A stretch of DNA of 40,526 nucleotides from Pseudomonadota bacterium (GCA_021808545.1 JAKBBM010000017.1:1-40526), one strand, 5' to 3'; positions 1 through 9,209 are shown, counted from the stretch's first letter. Program-made: numbers and translations. The notes: generated from the letters alone by a model not told the origin.

Positions 1-13
1 TGGACCGGCTCCC

Positions 14-56
14 GTGGGGATTTTTTGAAAAAAGTCCCCACACCCCCAAAAACTTT
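14..56 (+). repeat. Hairpin repeat, copy 1, downstream of metZ
   Basis: An inverted repeat pairs GTGGGGA plus a T tract with an A tract plus TCCCCAC, with one bulged G, followed by a trailer ACCCCCAAAAACTTTC. A second copy with the same layout and almost the same trailer lies at 27631-27676. It begins 12 bases beyond the metZ stop on the minus strand. The position just after a gene end suggests a role in transcript ending or mRNA 3' protection. The T and A tracts lie inside the stem and not after it, so it is not a textbook intrinsic terminator. The function is inferred. Confidence 0.6.
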
Positions 57-68
57 CTCGATCCGTGT

Positions 69-1262
69 TTAGCGCAGCAACGCCTGGGCCAGATCGGCGA
101 TCAGATCCTCGGTATCCTCCAGCCCGACCGAAAGACGGATGCAGCCATCGGTAATGCCCAGCCGCGCGCGCTCCTCGGGGCCGATGCGCATATGGGTCGT
201 CGTCGCCGGATGGGTGGCGAGCGACTTGGTATCGCCCAGATTGTTGGAGATGGTGACGATGCGCAGCGCGTTCAGCATACGGAACGCGGCCTCCTTGCCG
301 CCTTGGACCTCGAACGTGACAAGCGTGCCCCCGCCCGACATCTGGCTCATCGCCAATTCGCGTTGCGGGTGTGAATGCAAGGTGGGGTAAAGCACGCGGG
401 CGATTTCCGGGCTTGTCTCCAGGAAGGTGGCGATCGCCTCGGCCGATTTGGATTGCGCCGTAACGCGCAATTGCAGGGTCTCCAGCCCTTTCAGGATCAC
501 CCAGGCGTTAAAGGGCGAGAGACTCGGGCCGGTATTGCGGAAGAAGGGTTGGAACACCTCCTCGATCCATTGTTTGGAGCCCAGCACGGCACCACCCAGC
601 ACGCGCCCCTGGCCATCCATATGCTTGGTGGCGGAATACACCACCACATCGGCGCCCAGCTCCAGCGGCTTTTGCAAAAGCGGGGTGGCGAACACATTAT
701 CCACCACCACAATCGCCCCGGCCGCATGCGCCAACGCCGAAATCGCGCGCAAATCCAGAATTTCCAGCATCGGGTTCGAGGGCGATTCGAGCAGCACCAG
801 CGCCGTGGGCCGGGCCAGGGCGGCACGCCAGCCTTCCATGTCCGCGCCATCGACAAACACGGTCTCAATGCCAAATTGCGGCAGCAAGGTGGAGACGATC
901 CAGTGGCACGAGCCAAACAGTGCGCGCGAGGCCACCACGCGGTCTCCCGCGCGCAGGCCGCACATCACCGCCGCATGCACGGCGGCCATGCCGGTGGCGG
1001 TGGCGCGGCAGGCTTGCGCGCCTTCAATGCGGGCCAGCCGGTTTTCCAGCATCGCCACCGTGGGGTTGGCGAAACGCGAATATTGGTAATGCTGGATCTG
1101 GTTGGCGAAGACGGCCTCGGCCTGGTCGGCGCTCTCATAGGCAAAGCCGGAGGTGAGAAACAGCGCCTCGGCATTTTCATCCAGGCTGGAGCGGATGCGC
1201 CCGGCATGGATAAGATCGGTGGCAAGGCGGGTTTGGGGCTGTTCGGGGGCAGAATCGGACAT
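69..1262 (-). CDS. metZ: O-succinylhomoserine sulfhydrylase
   Basis: This is a 397-aa PLP enzyme of the Cys/Met metabolism (cystathionine gamma-synthase) family. It would make homocysteine from O-succinylhomoserine and sulfide in the cytoplasm, the direct sulfhydrylation route to methionine. The PLP-binding lysine is in YSATKHMDG (about residue 213), and the substrate-side motif YSRFANPT lies near residue 61. The exact acyl-homoserine substrate is inferred from the resemblance to MetZ; MetY or a cystathionine synthase is less likely. The ATG at 1262 was chosen because homology-like sequence begins there; a GTG at 1298 in the same frame would add 12 residues. The gene stands alone, and a SAM-II riboswitch at 1327-1405 lies upstream, which fits feedback by S-adenosylmethionine. 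Confidence 0.9.
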   Translation of the reverse strand: MSDSAPEQPQTRLATDLIHAGRIRSSLDENAEALFLTSGFAYESADQAEAVFANQIQHYQYSRFANPTVAMLENRLARIEGAQACRATATGMAAVHAAVMCGLRAGDRVVASRALFGSCHWIVSTLLPQFGIETVFVDGADMEGWRAALARPTALVLLESPSNPMLEILDLRAISALAHAAGAIVVVDNVFATPLLQKPLELGADVVVYSATKHMDGQGRVLGGAVLGSKQWIEEVFQPFFRNTGPSLSPFNAWVILKGLETLQLRVTAQSKSAEAIATFLETSPEIARVLYPTLHSHPQRELAMSQMSGGGTLVTFEVQGGKEAAFRMLNALRIVTISNNLGDTKSLATHPATTTHMRIGPEERARLGITDGCIRLSVGLEDTEDLIADLAQALLR

Positions 1263-1278
1263 GTCGTGGCCTAGCGGT

Positions 1279-1314
1279 TCATAATGATGTCCGGCCACGG
1301 GAGACCAGGGGCAT
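1279..1314 (-). other. Possible 11-codon upstream ORF between riboswitch and metZ
   Basis: On the minus strand an ATG at 1314 follows TGAGG with a 7-nt spacing and reads 11 codons to a TGA ending at 1279. It is out of frame with metZ, and its stop lies 16 nt before the metZ ATG at 1262. It could couple ribosome access at the riboswitch to metZ translation. It may equally be chance, because it is very short and there is no comparative evidence. Confidence 0.2.
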
Positions 1315-1326
1315 ATTGGCGCCTCA

Positions 1327-1405
1327 GCCTCTTTAGCGCGCTTATTTATCCAGAACGGTATGGGCCCGCCCGCCTCGCCGCAATCCGGCAGGACAAATCA
1401 CGAGG
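1327..1405 (-). promoter_or_regulatory. SAM-II (metA-type) riboswitch upstream of metZ
   Basis: Reading the minus strand, P1 is CCTCG (1405-1401) paired with CGAGG (1377-1373). The P1 loop starts TGATTTG and carries GGATTGCGG. A downstream segment, GGATAAATAAGCGCGCTAAAG, ends in AGAGGC. These match the conserved SAM-II blocks UGAUUU, UUGC, UAAA and GCUAAA, and the CCU in the loop can pair with AGG in the 3' segment to form the pseudoknot. SAM-II elements are typical of alphaproteobacteria and sit before methionine genes, which agrees with metZ directly downstream. The joining region between P1 and the UAAA block is longer than in minimal examples, about 20 nt. It would control translation in response to SAM. 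Confidence 0.85.
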
Positions 1406-1412
1406 TGCATTT

Positions 1413-1441
1413 GCCGTAATCCCCCCCGCTTGCGCGGTCAA
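1413..1441 (-). promoter_or_regulatory. Candidate metZ promoter
   Basis: On the minus strand a TTGACC box (1441-1436) has at 17 bp a weak -10 (TACGGC) and nearby GATTAC. The expected start of transcription falls at about 1406, exactly where the SAM-II element begins. The -35 match is good and the -10 match is poor. Confidence 0.35.
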
Positions 1442-1469
1442 TGCCGCCGGACTAAGAAGAGGGCATTGG

Positions 1470-1543
1470 GCGGGTATGATGTAATGGTAGCCTGCTAGCT
1501 TCCCAAGCTCGATGCGCGGGTTCGATTCCCGCTACCCGCTCCA
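1470..1543 (+). tRNA. tRNA-Gly (anticodon CCC)
   Basis: A 74-nt cloverleaf ends in encoded CCA. The acceptor stem is GCGGGTA/TACCCGC, with discriminator T. The T arm is GCGGG-TTCGATT-CCCGC. The anticodon loop is TTCCCAA with CCC at 1502-1504, which reads GGG glycine codons. The anticodon stem CTAGC/GCTCG has one T-C mismatch (1496 with 1510). All other stems pair, so the gene is probably functional. Confidence 0.93.
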
Positions 1544-1574
1544 ATTTCCCCATTATCCGCCGCCTGCGCCTGTT

Positions 1575-3476
1575 TCACGCCTCTTGCAGCATGCGGGCGT
1601 CCTGGCTTGAACGCGTGCGCGCGGACATGTTGCGCGCTGGCGTCAGCCGGAATTGCGCCATCAGCTCGGCCAGCCTGTCAGCCTCGCTGGCCAGGTTATG
1701 GCTGGCGGCGGTGGCCTGCTCGACCATGGCGGCATTTTGCTGGGTGATCTGGTCCATCTGGTTCATGGCACTATTCACCTCCGACAGGCCGGTGGCCTGC
1801 TCGCGCGTGGCCTGCGCAATCTCGTGCATAAGCGCGTTCAGCGCCGTCACCTGCGTGGCGATTTGGGTGAGGGCGGCACCGGTCTCGCTCACCATTTTCA
1901 CGCCGTTACCCACTTGCCGGCCCGAGGCGGCGATCAGCGTCTTGATTTCCTTGGACGCCTCGGCCGAACGCTGGGCCAGGGCGCGCACTTCGGTCGCCAC
2001 TACGGCAAAGCCGCGCCCGGCCTCGCCCGCGCGCGCGGCCTCCACCCCGGCATTAAGGGCCAGCAAATTGGTCTGAAAGGCGATATCGTCGATCACGCCA
2101 ATAATATTGCTGATCTGGCGCGAGGACGCCTCAATCCCGTTCATCGCCTCGGTGGTGGCGCTCAGCACATCGCCCGAACGGCCAGCCGTATCCCCCGCGG
2201 CACCCGCCAGCGTCTGGGCCTGGGTCACGCTCTCGGCGGTTTTGCGAACAGAGGCGGTAATCTGGTCCAGGGCGGCGGCGGTCTGCTCCAAAGTCGCGGC
2301 TTGTTGCTCGGTGCGCCGGGAGAGATCGTCAGACGCCTGGTTCAACTCGCCCGCCCCGGCCTGCACGGCCTGGCTATTGGCCGCCACCTTGGCCAGCGTG
2401 CCATCCAGCATGTCCAGCGCCTGGTTCAGGTCGGTCTTGAGCTTTTGCAGGGTCTGCGGCACCTCATCCTCAAAGCGCTGGGCCAGATCGCCCCGCACCA
2501 CCGCACTCAGCGTCTGGCCAATGCCCGCCACCACACGGTCGCGCGCCGCGCCGGCCGCCGTGAACGCCGCCTCGGTGTCCGCCAGCTTTGTCTCCAATGT
2601 GCGCTGAAAGCTGGCGGCTTCTTCCTCAAGCCGCGCGCGTTCGCGCAAATTCTCGGCGAATACTTCCACGCTGCGCGCCATGTCACCAATTTCATCGGGC
2701 CGGGCCACGCCGGGCACGCTGGCGGCAAACTCACCCGCGGCCAGCGCGTGCATCATGTTGGTCAGCGCATAAAGCGGGCCCGTGATCTGCCGGCTGACGG
2801 CAATGTAGGAAAGCAGCACCAGCAACAGCCCAAATGCCGCGCATCCATGGACGATATGGGCCTGCAAGCGCGAATGCGCCAGCGCCACCTGCACCGCATG
2901 ATTGCTGGCGGCGGCGGCGGCATCGATCATCTGTTGCGCCGCCGGCACCAGGATCTGCAACCGGTCCGACAGCGCGTCGGACTGCGGGTCGAACTTGGCC
3001 ATGAGGGCGTTACCGGCCGCCTGTCCCTGGCTGATATAGGCATTGGCCATGGTGATGCCGGTTGCGTCATAACTCTTGAATTGATCCTCGATCCCATCCA
3101 GGGCGGTGAGCGATTTTTGCGCCTCGCCGGTTTCATCGCCGGGCGCGATCCGCCGCAGCAGACCGCGCACGGTGGCCAGCTGCTTATAAAAATCCTGGTT
3201 GTAGGTATCCGCGTCCTTGAAACTTTGCGGATCGAAGGTGGCGGAGGCATCGGTCAGGAATTGCTGCACCTGCACCACATCGAGCTGCATGTCGCGCACA
3301 GCCTTCACCAGCGGCAAATATTGGGTCACGACGGATTGCGTCTTAACCTCGGTACGGGTGAGCTGACGCGCCTGGCCCTGCGCCATAACGGATACGCTGA
3401 CCGCGATGCCGAGCATGGTCGCCCCCAGCACCAGCAGCATGATTCGCAATTTGGACCGGATCGATAAAGTGAACAT
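1575..3476 (-). CDS. Methyl-accepting chemotaxis protein
   Basis: This 633-aa inner-membrane chemoreceptor would sense a ligand outside and pass the signal to CheA/CheW. An N-terminal membrane segment lies at about residues 8-30, followed by a periplasmic helical sensor region of about 150 residues. A second membrane segment ([13 protein letters not shown]) is followed at once by a HAMP domain ([12 protein letters not shown]) and a long coiled-coil signalling domain. The hairpin tip carries the diagnostic [20 protein letters not shown] and [11 protein letters not shown]. No C-terminal CheR/CheB tethering pentapeptide is seen. The ATG at 3476 was chosen because GGGAG lies 6 nt upstream; a longer open frame to 3527 has no support. 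The ligand is unknown and no che genes are nearby. Confidence 0.92.
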   Translation of the reverse strand: MFTLSIRSKLRIMLLVLGATMLGIAVSVSVMAQGQARQLTRTEVKTQSVVTQYLPLVKAVRDMQLDVVQVQQFLTDASATFDPQSFKDADTYNQDFYKQLATVRGLLRRIAPGDETGEAQKSLTALDGIEDQFKSYDATGITMANAYISQGQAAGNALMAKFDPQSDALSDRLQILVPAAQQMIDAAAAASNHAVQVALAHSRLQAHIVHGCAAFGLLLVLLSYIAVSRQITGPLYALTNMMHALAAGEFAASVPGVARPDEIGDMARSVEVFAENLRERARLEEEAASFQRTLETKLADTEAAFTAAGAARDRVVAGIGQTLSAVVRGDLAQRFEDEVPQTLQKLKTDLNQALDMLDGTLAKVAANSQAVQAGAGELNQASDDLSRRTEQQAATLEQTAAALDQITASVRKTAESVTQAQTLAGAAGDTAGRSGDVLSATTEAMNGIEASSRQISNIIGVIDDIAFQTNLLALNAGVEAARAGEAGRGFAVVATEVRALAQRSAEASKEIKTLIAASGRQVGNGVKMVSETGAALTQIATQVTALNALMHEIAQATREQATGLSEVNSAMNQMDQITQQNAAMVEQATAASHNLASEADRLAELMAQFRLTPARNMSARTRSSQDARMLQEA

Positions 3477-3563
3477 GCGTGTCTCCCTGGCGCGCGTGCG
3501 GGCAAAGCTGCCCCGGCGTGATCTCACGCAGAAAAAAGTTTCGTTTCGGTTTGTCTGGCGCGA

Positions 3564-5954
3564 TTATATCCAGGGCTGTTCGGGCCAGTCATGCTTGGGA
3601 TAGCGGCCGCGCATGTCGCGCCTGGCATCGGCCCAGCCACCACGCCAGAACCCGGCGAGATCGGCGGTAATCGCAATCGGCCGGCCCGCTGGCGATAACA
3701 GGGCCAGCTGCAAGGCAATCCGCCCACCAGCCAGTTGCGGCGTGCGGTCGGTGCCATAAAAAACCTGCGCGCGGGCGGCGGCCACCGGCACCGGCCCGGC
3801 ATAATCAATCCGCGCCGTGCCGCGCTTCAACGTCAAGTCCACCGGCAGTTCACGGTCAAGCCTTGCGGCACGCTCATGCCCCAGCCAGGCACGCAGCAGG
3901 GCCAGCACATCCACGCTCTTGGCCTCACGGATGTTGCTCATCCCGGCCAGATACGGCGCCAGCCACTCCTGCACCGTTGCCGCCAGCGCGGGGCGTGAGA
4001 GATCCGGATAATCCGGCTCCAGCCCGCGCATCAGCGCCACGCGGGCACAGAAATTTTCCGCTGCACCGCTCCAATCCAGCTGGTCGAGCCGGGTGGCGAG
4101 GGCTTGCGCCAGGGCGGCCTGGATTTCATCCGGGGCGGCTTGGGCGTTACGGTCGGCCAAAATCAACGCGCCCAGCCGCACGCGCTCGCGCACCAAAACG
4201 CCGCCGCTGGCGGGGTCGAACCCGGTTTCGCGCGTCACCTTCGCGCGGGCGCGCAAGGCGGGCGGCAGGGCGTCGGCATCGAGCGGCGCGGCCAGGCGGA
4301 TTTTACCGCCCCGGGCTTCGAGCGAAGCCGCCACCAGAAGCCGCGCGCGGCTCAACGGATCGGCCGGACTCAACTGCCCCGACCCACCGCCAGAGAGGCG
4401 ATAAGAGCCCGCCGCCCCGCGCGCCTGGCCAATCCGGTCGGGAAAGCCGGCGGCAAGCAGCGCCCCCGTCTCGCCGGCGGCCGGCATGTCGGCCCCCACC
4501 CCCAGCCGCTTGCGGTAGAGCTTTGCCGCCTGGCGGATGCGCGCCAGCCCCGCCCGGTCGCCCGCCGCGCGGCCAGCCAGCGCATCCAGCCGCAACTCCA
4601 GCGCAACCGAAGCATCGCGCCCCAGAGGGTCACGCTCTTCCAGCAGAGCGGCGATATCAGCGGCCAGCGCCCGCGCCGATGGCGTTTCGGCCGCGCGCAT
4701 CATGGCGGCCAAGCGCGGGGCGGCGCGCAGCCGCGCCATCTCGCGCCCAAGCGGGGTAATGCGCCCCTGCGCATCCAGCGCGCCCAGCTCAGCCAACAGC
4801 GCATCCGCTGCCTTGAGCGCGCCCGCGGGCGGCGGATCTATAAAGGGCAAGCTAGCTGGTTCCTCGCCCCAGGCGGCGCAGGCCAGCCGCAGGGCTGAAA
4901 GTTCAGCGGCCAGTATTTCCGGCCGGTCGAACAGCGCCAGCCCCCGGTGCAGCGCCGATGTCCACAACCTGATCGCCACACCCGGCGCCAGACGCCCGGC
5001 ACGCCCGGCACGCTGCTCGGCCGCGGCACGGCTGATGCGCTGGGTGGTCAGGCGGGTGAGGCCGGTTGCCGGGTCCAGCACCGGGGCGCGGCGATACCCG
5101 CCATCAATCACGATCCGCACCCCCGGTACGGTGAGCGAGGTTTCGGCAATGGCGGTGGACAGCACCACTCGCCGCCCCTCATGCGCGCGCAGCGCCTTGT
5201 CCTGCGCCTCGCGCGGCAGGTCTCCGTGCAGCGGCAGTACCAGGGCGGGGCAAGAGTCCAAGGCGGCCTGGGTGCGCCGGATCTCGGCCATACCGGGCAG
5301 GAAGACCAGAATATCACCCGCATGCGTGCTCAGCGCCTCGCGCACCACCTTGGCCGCCACCTCGGGCAGCTCACGCGGGGCGGTGAGATCGCGCCTCGCG
5401 TGCACAACCTCCACAGGATGCATACGCCCCTGGCTCTCCAGCACCGGGGCGTTGAGGCGGGCGGCGAATTTCTCCGCCTCGGCGGTGGCGGACATCGCCA
5501 GAATGCGCAATTCCGGCCGCAATGTCCGCTGCAAATCCAAAACCAGAGCCAGGGCGAGATCAGCCTCGAGGGAGCGTTCATGCACCTCGTCGAAAATCAC
5601 CAGATTCACATCCGTCAGTCCCGGATCGGCGAGCAGGCGCGCGGTCAACAGCCCTTCGGTGATGACCTCTATCCGCGTCTCCCCGCTCACCGCGCGCTCC
5701 AGCCGGGTGCGAAACCCCACGCGCTGGCCCACGTCCTCGCCCAACAATTCGGCCATGCGCATCGCCGCCGCACGGGCGGCCAGGCGGCGCGGCTCCAGCA
5801 GCAAAATCCGCCCCAGCCCCGCATCCAACGCCGCCAGCGGCACCAGCGTGGTCTTGCCCGCACCAGGAGGCGCCACCAGCACCGCATTGCCGCCGGGCGG
5901 GGCCAGCACGCGCAGCAGGTCGGGCAGAATGTCGGCAACGGGCAGATCGTTCAT
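3564..5954 (-). CDS. hrpB: ATP-dependent RNA helicase HrpB
   Basis: This 796-aa DEAH/DExH-box superfamily 2 helicase is of the usual HrpB length. Walker A is PPGAGKTT (about residues 29-36), motif II is DEVH (122-125), followed by SAT, and the helicase C domain includes QRAGRAGR (motif VI). Helicase-associated and HrpB C-terminal domains follow. HrpB proteins are cytosolic NTPases acting on RNA, and their exact target in most bacteria is not settled. The gene starts 45 bp from the divergent dsbD-type gene, so the two promoters share that gap. Nothing in the context ties it to its neighbours. Confidence 0.93.
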   Translation of the reverse strand: MNDLPVADILPDLLRVLAPPGGNAVLVAPPGAGKTTLVPLAALDAGLGRILLLEPRRLAARAAAMRMAELLGEDVGQRVGFRTRLERAVSGETRIEVITEGLLTARLLADPGLTDVNLVIFDEVHERSLEADLALALVLDLQRTLRPELRILAMSATAEAEKFAARLNAPVLESQGRMHPVEVVHARRDLTAPRELPEVAAKVVREALSTHAGDILVFLPGMAEIRRTQAALDSCPALVLPLHGDLPREAQDKALRAHEGRRVVLSTAIAETSLTVPGVRIVIDGGYRRAPVLDPATGLTRLTTQRISRAAAEQRAGRAGRLAPGVAIRLWTSALHRGLALFDRPEILAAELSALRLACAAWGEEPASLPFIDPPPAGALKAADALLAELGALDAQGRITPLGREMARLRAAPRLAAMMRAAETPSARALAADIAALLEERDPLGRDASVALELRLDALAGRAAGDRAGLARIRQAAKLYRKRLGVGADMPAAGETGALLAAGFPDRIGQARGAAGSYRLSGGGSGQLSPADPLSRARLLVAASLEARGGKIRLAAPLDADALPPALRARAKVTRETGFDPASGGVLVRERVRLGALILADRNAQAAPDEIQAALAQALATRLDQLDWSGAAENFCARVALMRGLEPDYPDLSRPALAATVQEWLAPYLAGMSNIREAKSVDVLALLRAWLGHERAARLDRELPVDLTLKRGTARIDYAGPVPVAAARAQVFYGTDRTPQLAGGRIALQLALLSPAGRPIAITADLAGFWRGGWADARRDMRGRYPKHDWPEQPWI

Positions 5955-5999
5955 CGCGCCCGGATACCAGAACGCCGCCCTTCATGCGATAGAAGCACC

Positions 6000-7883
6000 A
6001 TGCGCTGGCTGTTCCTGTTCCTGCTGCTGCCGCAGCTCGCTCTCGCCGCGGCAAGCAATGTCTTTACCTCGCCGCATGATACGGCGCGGCTGATCTCGGC
6101 CGCCAATACGGCCTCTGGCGGGCAAATGCGGCTGGCGCTGGAGATATCGCTCAAACCCGGCTGGCATATTTACTGGCGCAATCCGGGGGCGGCGGGGTTT
6201 GCCCCGCAGCTCTCTTCCAGCCCGCCCGTGCAACTTGGCCCGCTGGATTTTCCCGCCCCCACGTACCTGAAGCAGGACGGTATTGCCGCCTATGTGCTCT
6301 CGGGCCATGTGGTGCTGCCCTTCACGGCCATGCATACCGGCAACAAGCTTGGCATTCACGCGCATTGGCTGGTTTGTTCAAATATCTGCATCCCCGAGCA
6401 GGCTTATTTCACCCTCATCCTGCCCGGTGGCGGCCCCTCGGCCGAGGCCGGGCTGTTTCCCAAAACGCCGCGCATCACGCCCTCGCCCTTTGCCACGCAT
6501 CTTGCCCCTGGCGGGCGGCTGATCGTGACCGGCCCCAGTGCCGCGCAAGTGGCCAAAGCGCGGTTTTTTCCAGACCAGCCGGGCGATCTGGATGATGCCG
6601 CCCCGCAGCGCCTCAGCTTCACGGCAAACGGGTTCATGCTGCGGCTGCATTTCACTCAACCGTCCCCCACACCGCTGACCGGGGTGCTGGAAATCACCGA
6701 TCCGTCCGGTGCCAAACAGGCCCTGGCCTTAAGCGCGGCGGCGGGGCCGGCCCCCAACACACCACCTTACTGGGCGCTGGCGCTGCTGGGCGGGCTCATC
6801 CTGAACCTCATGCCCTGCGTGTTCCCGATTCTGGCGATGAAGGCCCTCGCCCTCACACGGATGAGCGGCGCCGCGCACGGCCATATAAGGCGAGAGGCGC
6901 TGGGCTACACGCTGGGTGTTCTGGGCGCGATGCTGGCCCTGGCCGGGATTTTGCTAGGCCTGCGCGCGGCAGGGAACGATATTTTCTGGGGGTTCCAGTT
7001 CCAATCACCTGTATTCGTGGCGCTGGCCGCCTGGGTTGTGTTCGCCGCCGCGCTTAGCCTTGCCGGGCTATATACGCTGAACGCGCCAGGCTTCATCCGC
7101 CGGATCCCTGCCCAGCACAGCGTGGCGACCGGCCTGCTCGCCGTGCTGCTGGCCACACCCTGCACAGCCCCCTTCATGGGCGTGGCCATTGCCGCCGCCC
7201 TGGCGCTGCCAACCCTGCCCGCTCTGGTGATTTTTGTCTGCCTTGGGCTGGGGCTCGCCTTGCCCATTTTGCTCATCGCGCTGGTGCCATCCCTGGCCGC
7301 ACGGCTGCCGCGCCCAGGTGTCTGGATGCGCCGGCTGCAGCACCTTCTCAGCCTGCCCATGTTCGCGAGCTTTATCTGGCTGGCTTGGGTGTTGTTTCGC
7401 CAGGCCGGGCCCGCCGGGCTTGGCCTGCTGCTGGCGGGCGCGGCCATTTTGCTGCTTGGGCTCTGGCGTAAACCGGTTTTGGCGCTTGGGGCCCTGGCCC
7501 TTTTGCCGCTGTTGCACGCGGCACCACGCCCAGCCCTGACCCTGCCCGGCGCGCAAGCCTATACGCAAGCCCGCCTAGCCAGCCTGCGCGCGCAAAACCG
7601 GCCGGTCTTTATCGACCTGACCGCCGCCTGGTGTGTCACCTGCCTGGTGAATGAAACCACCACCCTGGCCACACCCGCCGCGCGGCAATTATTCGCGCGC
7701 CACCATGTCGCCCTGCTGGTGGGCGACTGGACAGATAAAAACCCCGCCATCACCGCCCTGCTGGCGACCAATCACCGCGCCGGTGTGCCGCTTTACCTGT
7801 ATTATCCGCCGCAGGCGGCAGCACCCATCATTCTGCCGCAAATCCTCACCCCCGGCCTGCTGGCCCGGGCGCTGAACCACTAA
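6000..7883 (+). CDS. DsbD/ScsB-type thiol:disulfide interchange protein
   Basis: This 627-aa membrane protein would carry reducing power from cytoplasmic thioredoxin to periplasmic thiol proteins. It has a signal peptide (about residues 1-18, ending ALAAA), then a DsbD-alpha-like domain with the pair CSNIC (C126, C130). Next comes a multi-span CcdA-like core with cysteines in NLMPCVFP (C273) and LLATPCTAPF (C388), and a C-terminal thioredoxin domain with WCVTC (C545, C548). All three cysteine pairs needed for a thiol relay are present. The ATG at 6000 is the start because the signal peptide begins there. Its specific client, such as an isomerase or a c-type cytochrome maturation factor, is not shown. 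Confidence 0.9.
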   Translation: MRWLFLFLLLPQLALAAASNVFTSPHDTARLISAANTASGGQMRLALEISLKPGWHIYWRNPGAAGFAPQLSSSPPVQLGPLDFPAPTYLKQDGIAAYVLSGHVVLPFTAMHTGNKLGIHAHWLVCSNICIPEQAYFTLILPGGGPSAEAGLFPKTPRITPSPFATHLAPGGRLIVTGPSAAQVAKARFFPDQPGDLDDAAPQRLSFTANGFMLRLHFTQPSPTPLTGVLEITDPSGAKQALALSAAAGPAPNTPPYWALALLGGLILNLMPCVFPILAMKALALTRMSGAAHGHIRREALGYTLGVLGAMLALAGILLGLRAAGNDIFWGFQFQSPVFVALAAWVVFAAALSLAGLYTLNAPGFIRRIPAQHSVATGLLAVLLATPCTAPFMGVAIAAALALPTLPALVIFVCLGLGLALPILLIALVPSLAARLPRPGVWMRRLQHLLSLPMFASFIWLAWVLFRQAGPAGLGLLLAGAAILLLGLWRKPVLALGALALLPLLHAAPRPALTLPGAQAYTQARLASLRAQNRPVFIDLTAAWCVTCLVNETTTLATPAARQLFARHHVALLVGDWTDKNPAITALLATNHRAGVPLYLYYPPQAAAPIILPQILTPGLLARALNH

Positions 7884-7895
7884 AGGCCGCGTACC

Positions 7896-8702
7896 ATGGG
7901 CAAGATCGTCTGGCTCGCCTCCTACCCGAAATCCGGCAATACCTGGGTGCGCAGCTTCCTGCATAATTACATCTTGCGGCCCGAAACCCCGCACAGCATC
8001 AACGCGCTGCTCGAATTCTCGGTGGCGGAAAACGCGGCCGCCTTCTTTGGCGCAGACGGTAAGGTGCTGGACCCCGCCCAGGTGCAGCGTCTGCGCCCCG
8101 GCGTGCATGCGCAGCTCACCCAGCTGCATCCCGACCTCGTATTCGTGAAAACGCATAATGCCAATCGCGCGGTCGAGGGGATCGCGCTTTGCACGCCAGA
8201 GCACACGGCGGGCGCCGTTTATATTGTGCGCGACCCGCGCGATGTGGCGCTGTCTTACGCCGCCTATACCGGGCGGCCGGTAGATGAGATTATCGATTTC
8301 ATGGCCCATGACCAGGCTGCCACCGCCAGCGATGAGCGCCAGGTGTTCGAACTGCTCTCCTCCTGGTCGGGGCATGTGCGCTCCTGGGTGGCATCCCCCA
8401 AACGGCTGCTCATGCGCTATGAGGATCTACTGGTCGAACCGGAACGTTATTTCGCCCGGCTGGTGCGATTCCTGGGCACGGGCACGGTGGATGAAGCCCG
8501 GCTTGCCCGCGCGGTCGCATTCAGCAGCTTTGCCACCCTGGCGGCGCAGGAAGCGCGAGACGGCTTTGAATCCGGCGGCCGCCACGGCCCATTTTTCCGA
8601 ACAGGCCAAGCCGGACAATGGAAAACGCGCCTGACCCCCGCCCAGGCCGCGCGCATCGCCGATGCCCATGGCGAGATCATGGGCAAGCTTGGCTATTTAT
8701 AA
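7896..8702 (+). CDS. Sulfotransferase domain protein
   Basis: This 268-aa cytosolic PAPS-dependent sulfotransferase has the N-terminal 5'-phosphosulfate loop YPKSGNTW (residues 10-17) and the 3'-phosphate motif YIVRDPRDVALSYA (about 109-122). These are the two signatures of the Sulfotransfer_1 family, and the length is normal. It would move a sulfate group from PAPS to an alcohol or amine acceptor. The acceptor cannot be told from sequence, and there are no PAPS-synthesis genes in the window. It starts 12 bp after the dsbD-type gene and probably shares its transcript. Its stop overlaps the converging hyfI-like gene by 6 nt. Confidence 0.88.
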   Translation: MGKIVWLASYPKSGNTWVRSFLHNYILRPETPHSINALLEFSVAENAAAFFGADGKVLDPAQVQRLRPGVHAQLTQLHPDLVFVKTHNANRAVEGIALCTPEHTAGAVYIVRDPRDVALSYAAYTGRPVDEIIDFMAHDQAATASDERQVFELLSSWSGHVRSWVASPKRLLMRYEDLLVEPERYFARLVRFLGTGTVDEARLARAVAFSSFATLAAQEARDGFESGGRHGPFFRTGQAGQWKTRLTPAQAARIADAHGEIMGKLGYL

Positions 8703-9209
8703 TCTGGTATCGTGCGCCTCGACCAAGGCGAGCAACCCCTGCACAATTTGCGCGGGGCTTGGCGGGCAACCGGCGATGATGAGATCCACCGGCAAAATCG
8801 CCTCCGCCCCGCCCGCCACGGCGGCGGCCCCCTTGAACACACCGCCATCCACCGCGCAATCGCCCACCGCCACCACCAGCGCGGGCTCTGGCATGGCGGC
8901 ACGGGCCTCGCGCACGGCCGCCACCATGTTGCGCCCGGCGACACCGGTGATCAGCAATATATCCGCATGGCGCGGGCTGGGGGTGAAGCTCAACCCATAT
9001 TGGGTGAGGTCGTAAACAAGGTTTTGTGTTGCCCGTAATTCCAGCTCGCAGCCATTGCAGCTTCCCGCCGGCACATGGCGGATGGCCAGCGACCGCCCCA
9101 ATTTTGAAGCCCCAACACGCTGGCGCAAGGCCCGGGCCAGCGCCGCATCCGCCTGAACAGGTGCGGGCGGGCGGGTGACGACATGGCGTAAAACGGTTTT
9201 CCAGACCAT
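8697..9209 (-). CDS. Ehr complex small subunit (HyfI/NuoB-like, [4Fe-4S])
   Basis: This 170-aa protein is of the NuoB/HycG/HyfI family, the hydrophilic subunit that holds one [4Fe-4S] cluster (N2 in complex I). The four ligand positions are present: SCNGCELE (C51, C54), GDCAVDGG (C118) and GCPPSP (C148). The CxxC spacing is that of membrane-bound hydrogenases, not the CC pair of NuoB. It is the last gene of a six-gene operon and starts 2 nt after the large-subunit stop. Because the large subunit lacks Ni-Fe ligands, hydrogenase activity is not expected. The cluster is the only redox centre visible in this operon. Confidence 0.9.
   Translation of the reverse strand: MVWKTVLRHVVTRPPAPVQADAALARALRQRVGASKLGRSLAIRHVPAGSCNGCELELRATQNLVYDLTQYGLSFTPSPRHADILLITGVAGRNMVAAVREARAAMPEPALVVAVGDCAVDGGVFKGAAAVAGGAEAILPVDLIIAGCPPSPAQIVQGLLALVEAHDTRL

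Noticed and set aside
1284-1484. 66-codon plus-strand frame over the metZ leader
   Set aside because: It is antisense to the SAM-II element and has no supported ribosome site.
1653-3467. 604-codon open frame on the plus strand opposite the chemoreceptor gene
   Set aside because: Low-complexity G/R/H/Q-rich product with no domain, antisense to a clear chemoreceptor; long shadow frames are expected at this GC content.
4537-6093. 518-codon plus-strand frame opposite hrpB
   Set aside because: Composition is S/R/A-rich and it overlaps the whole helicase; treated as a shadow.
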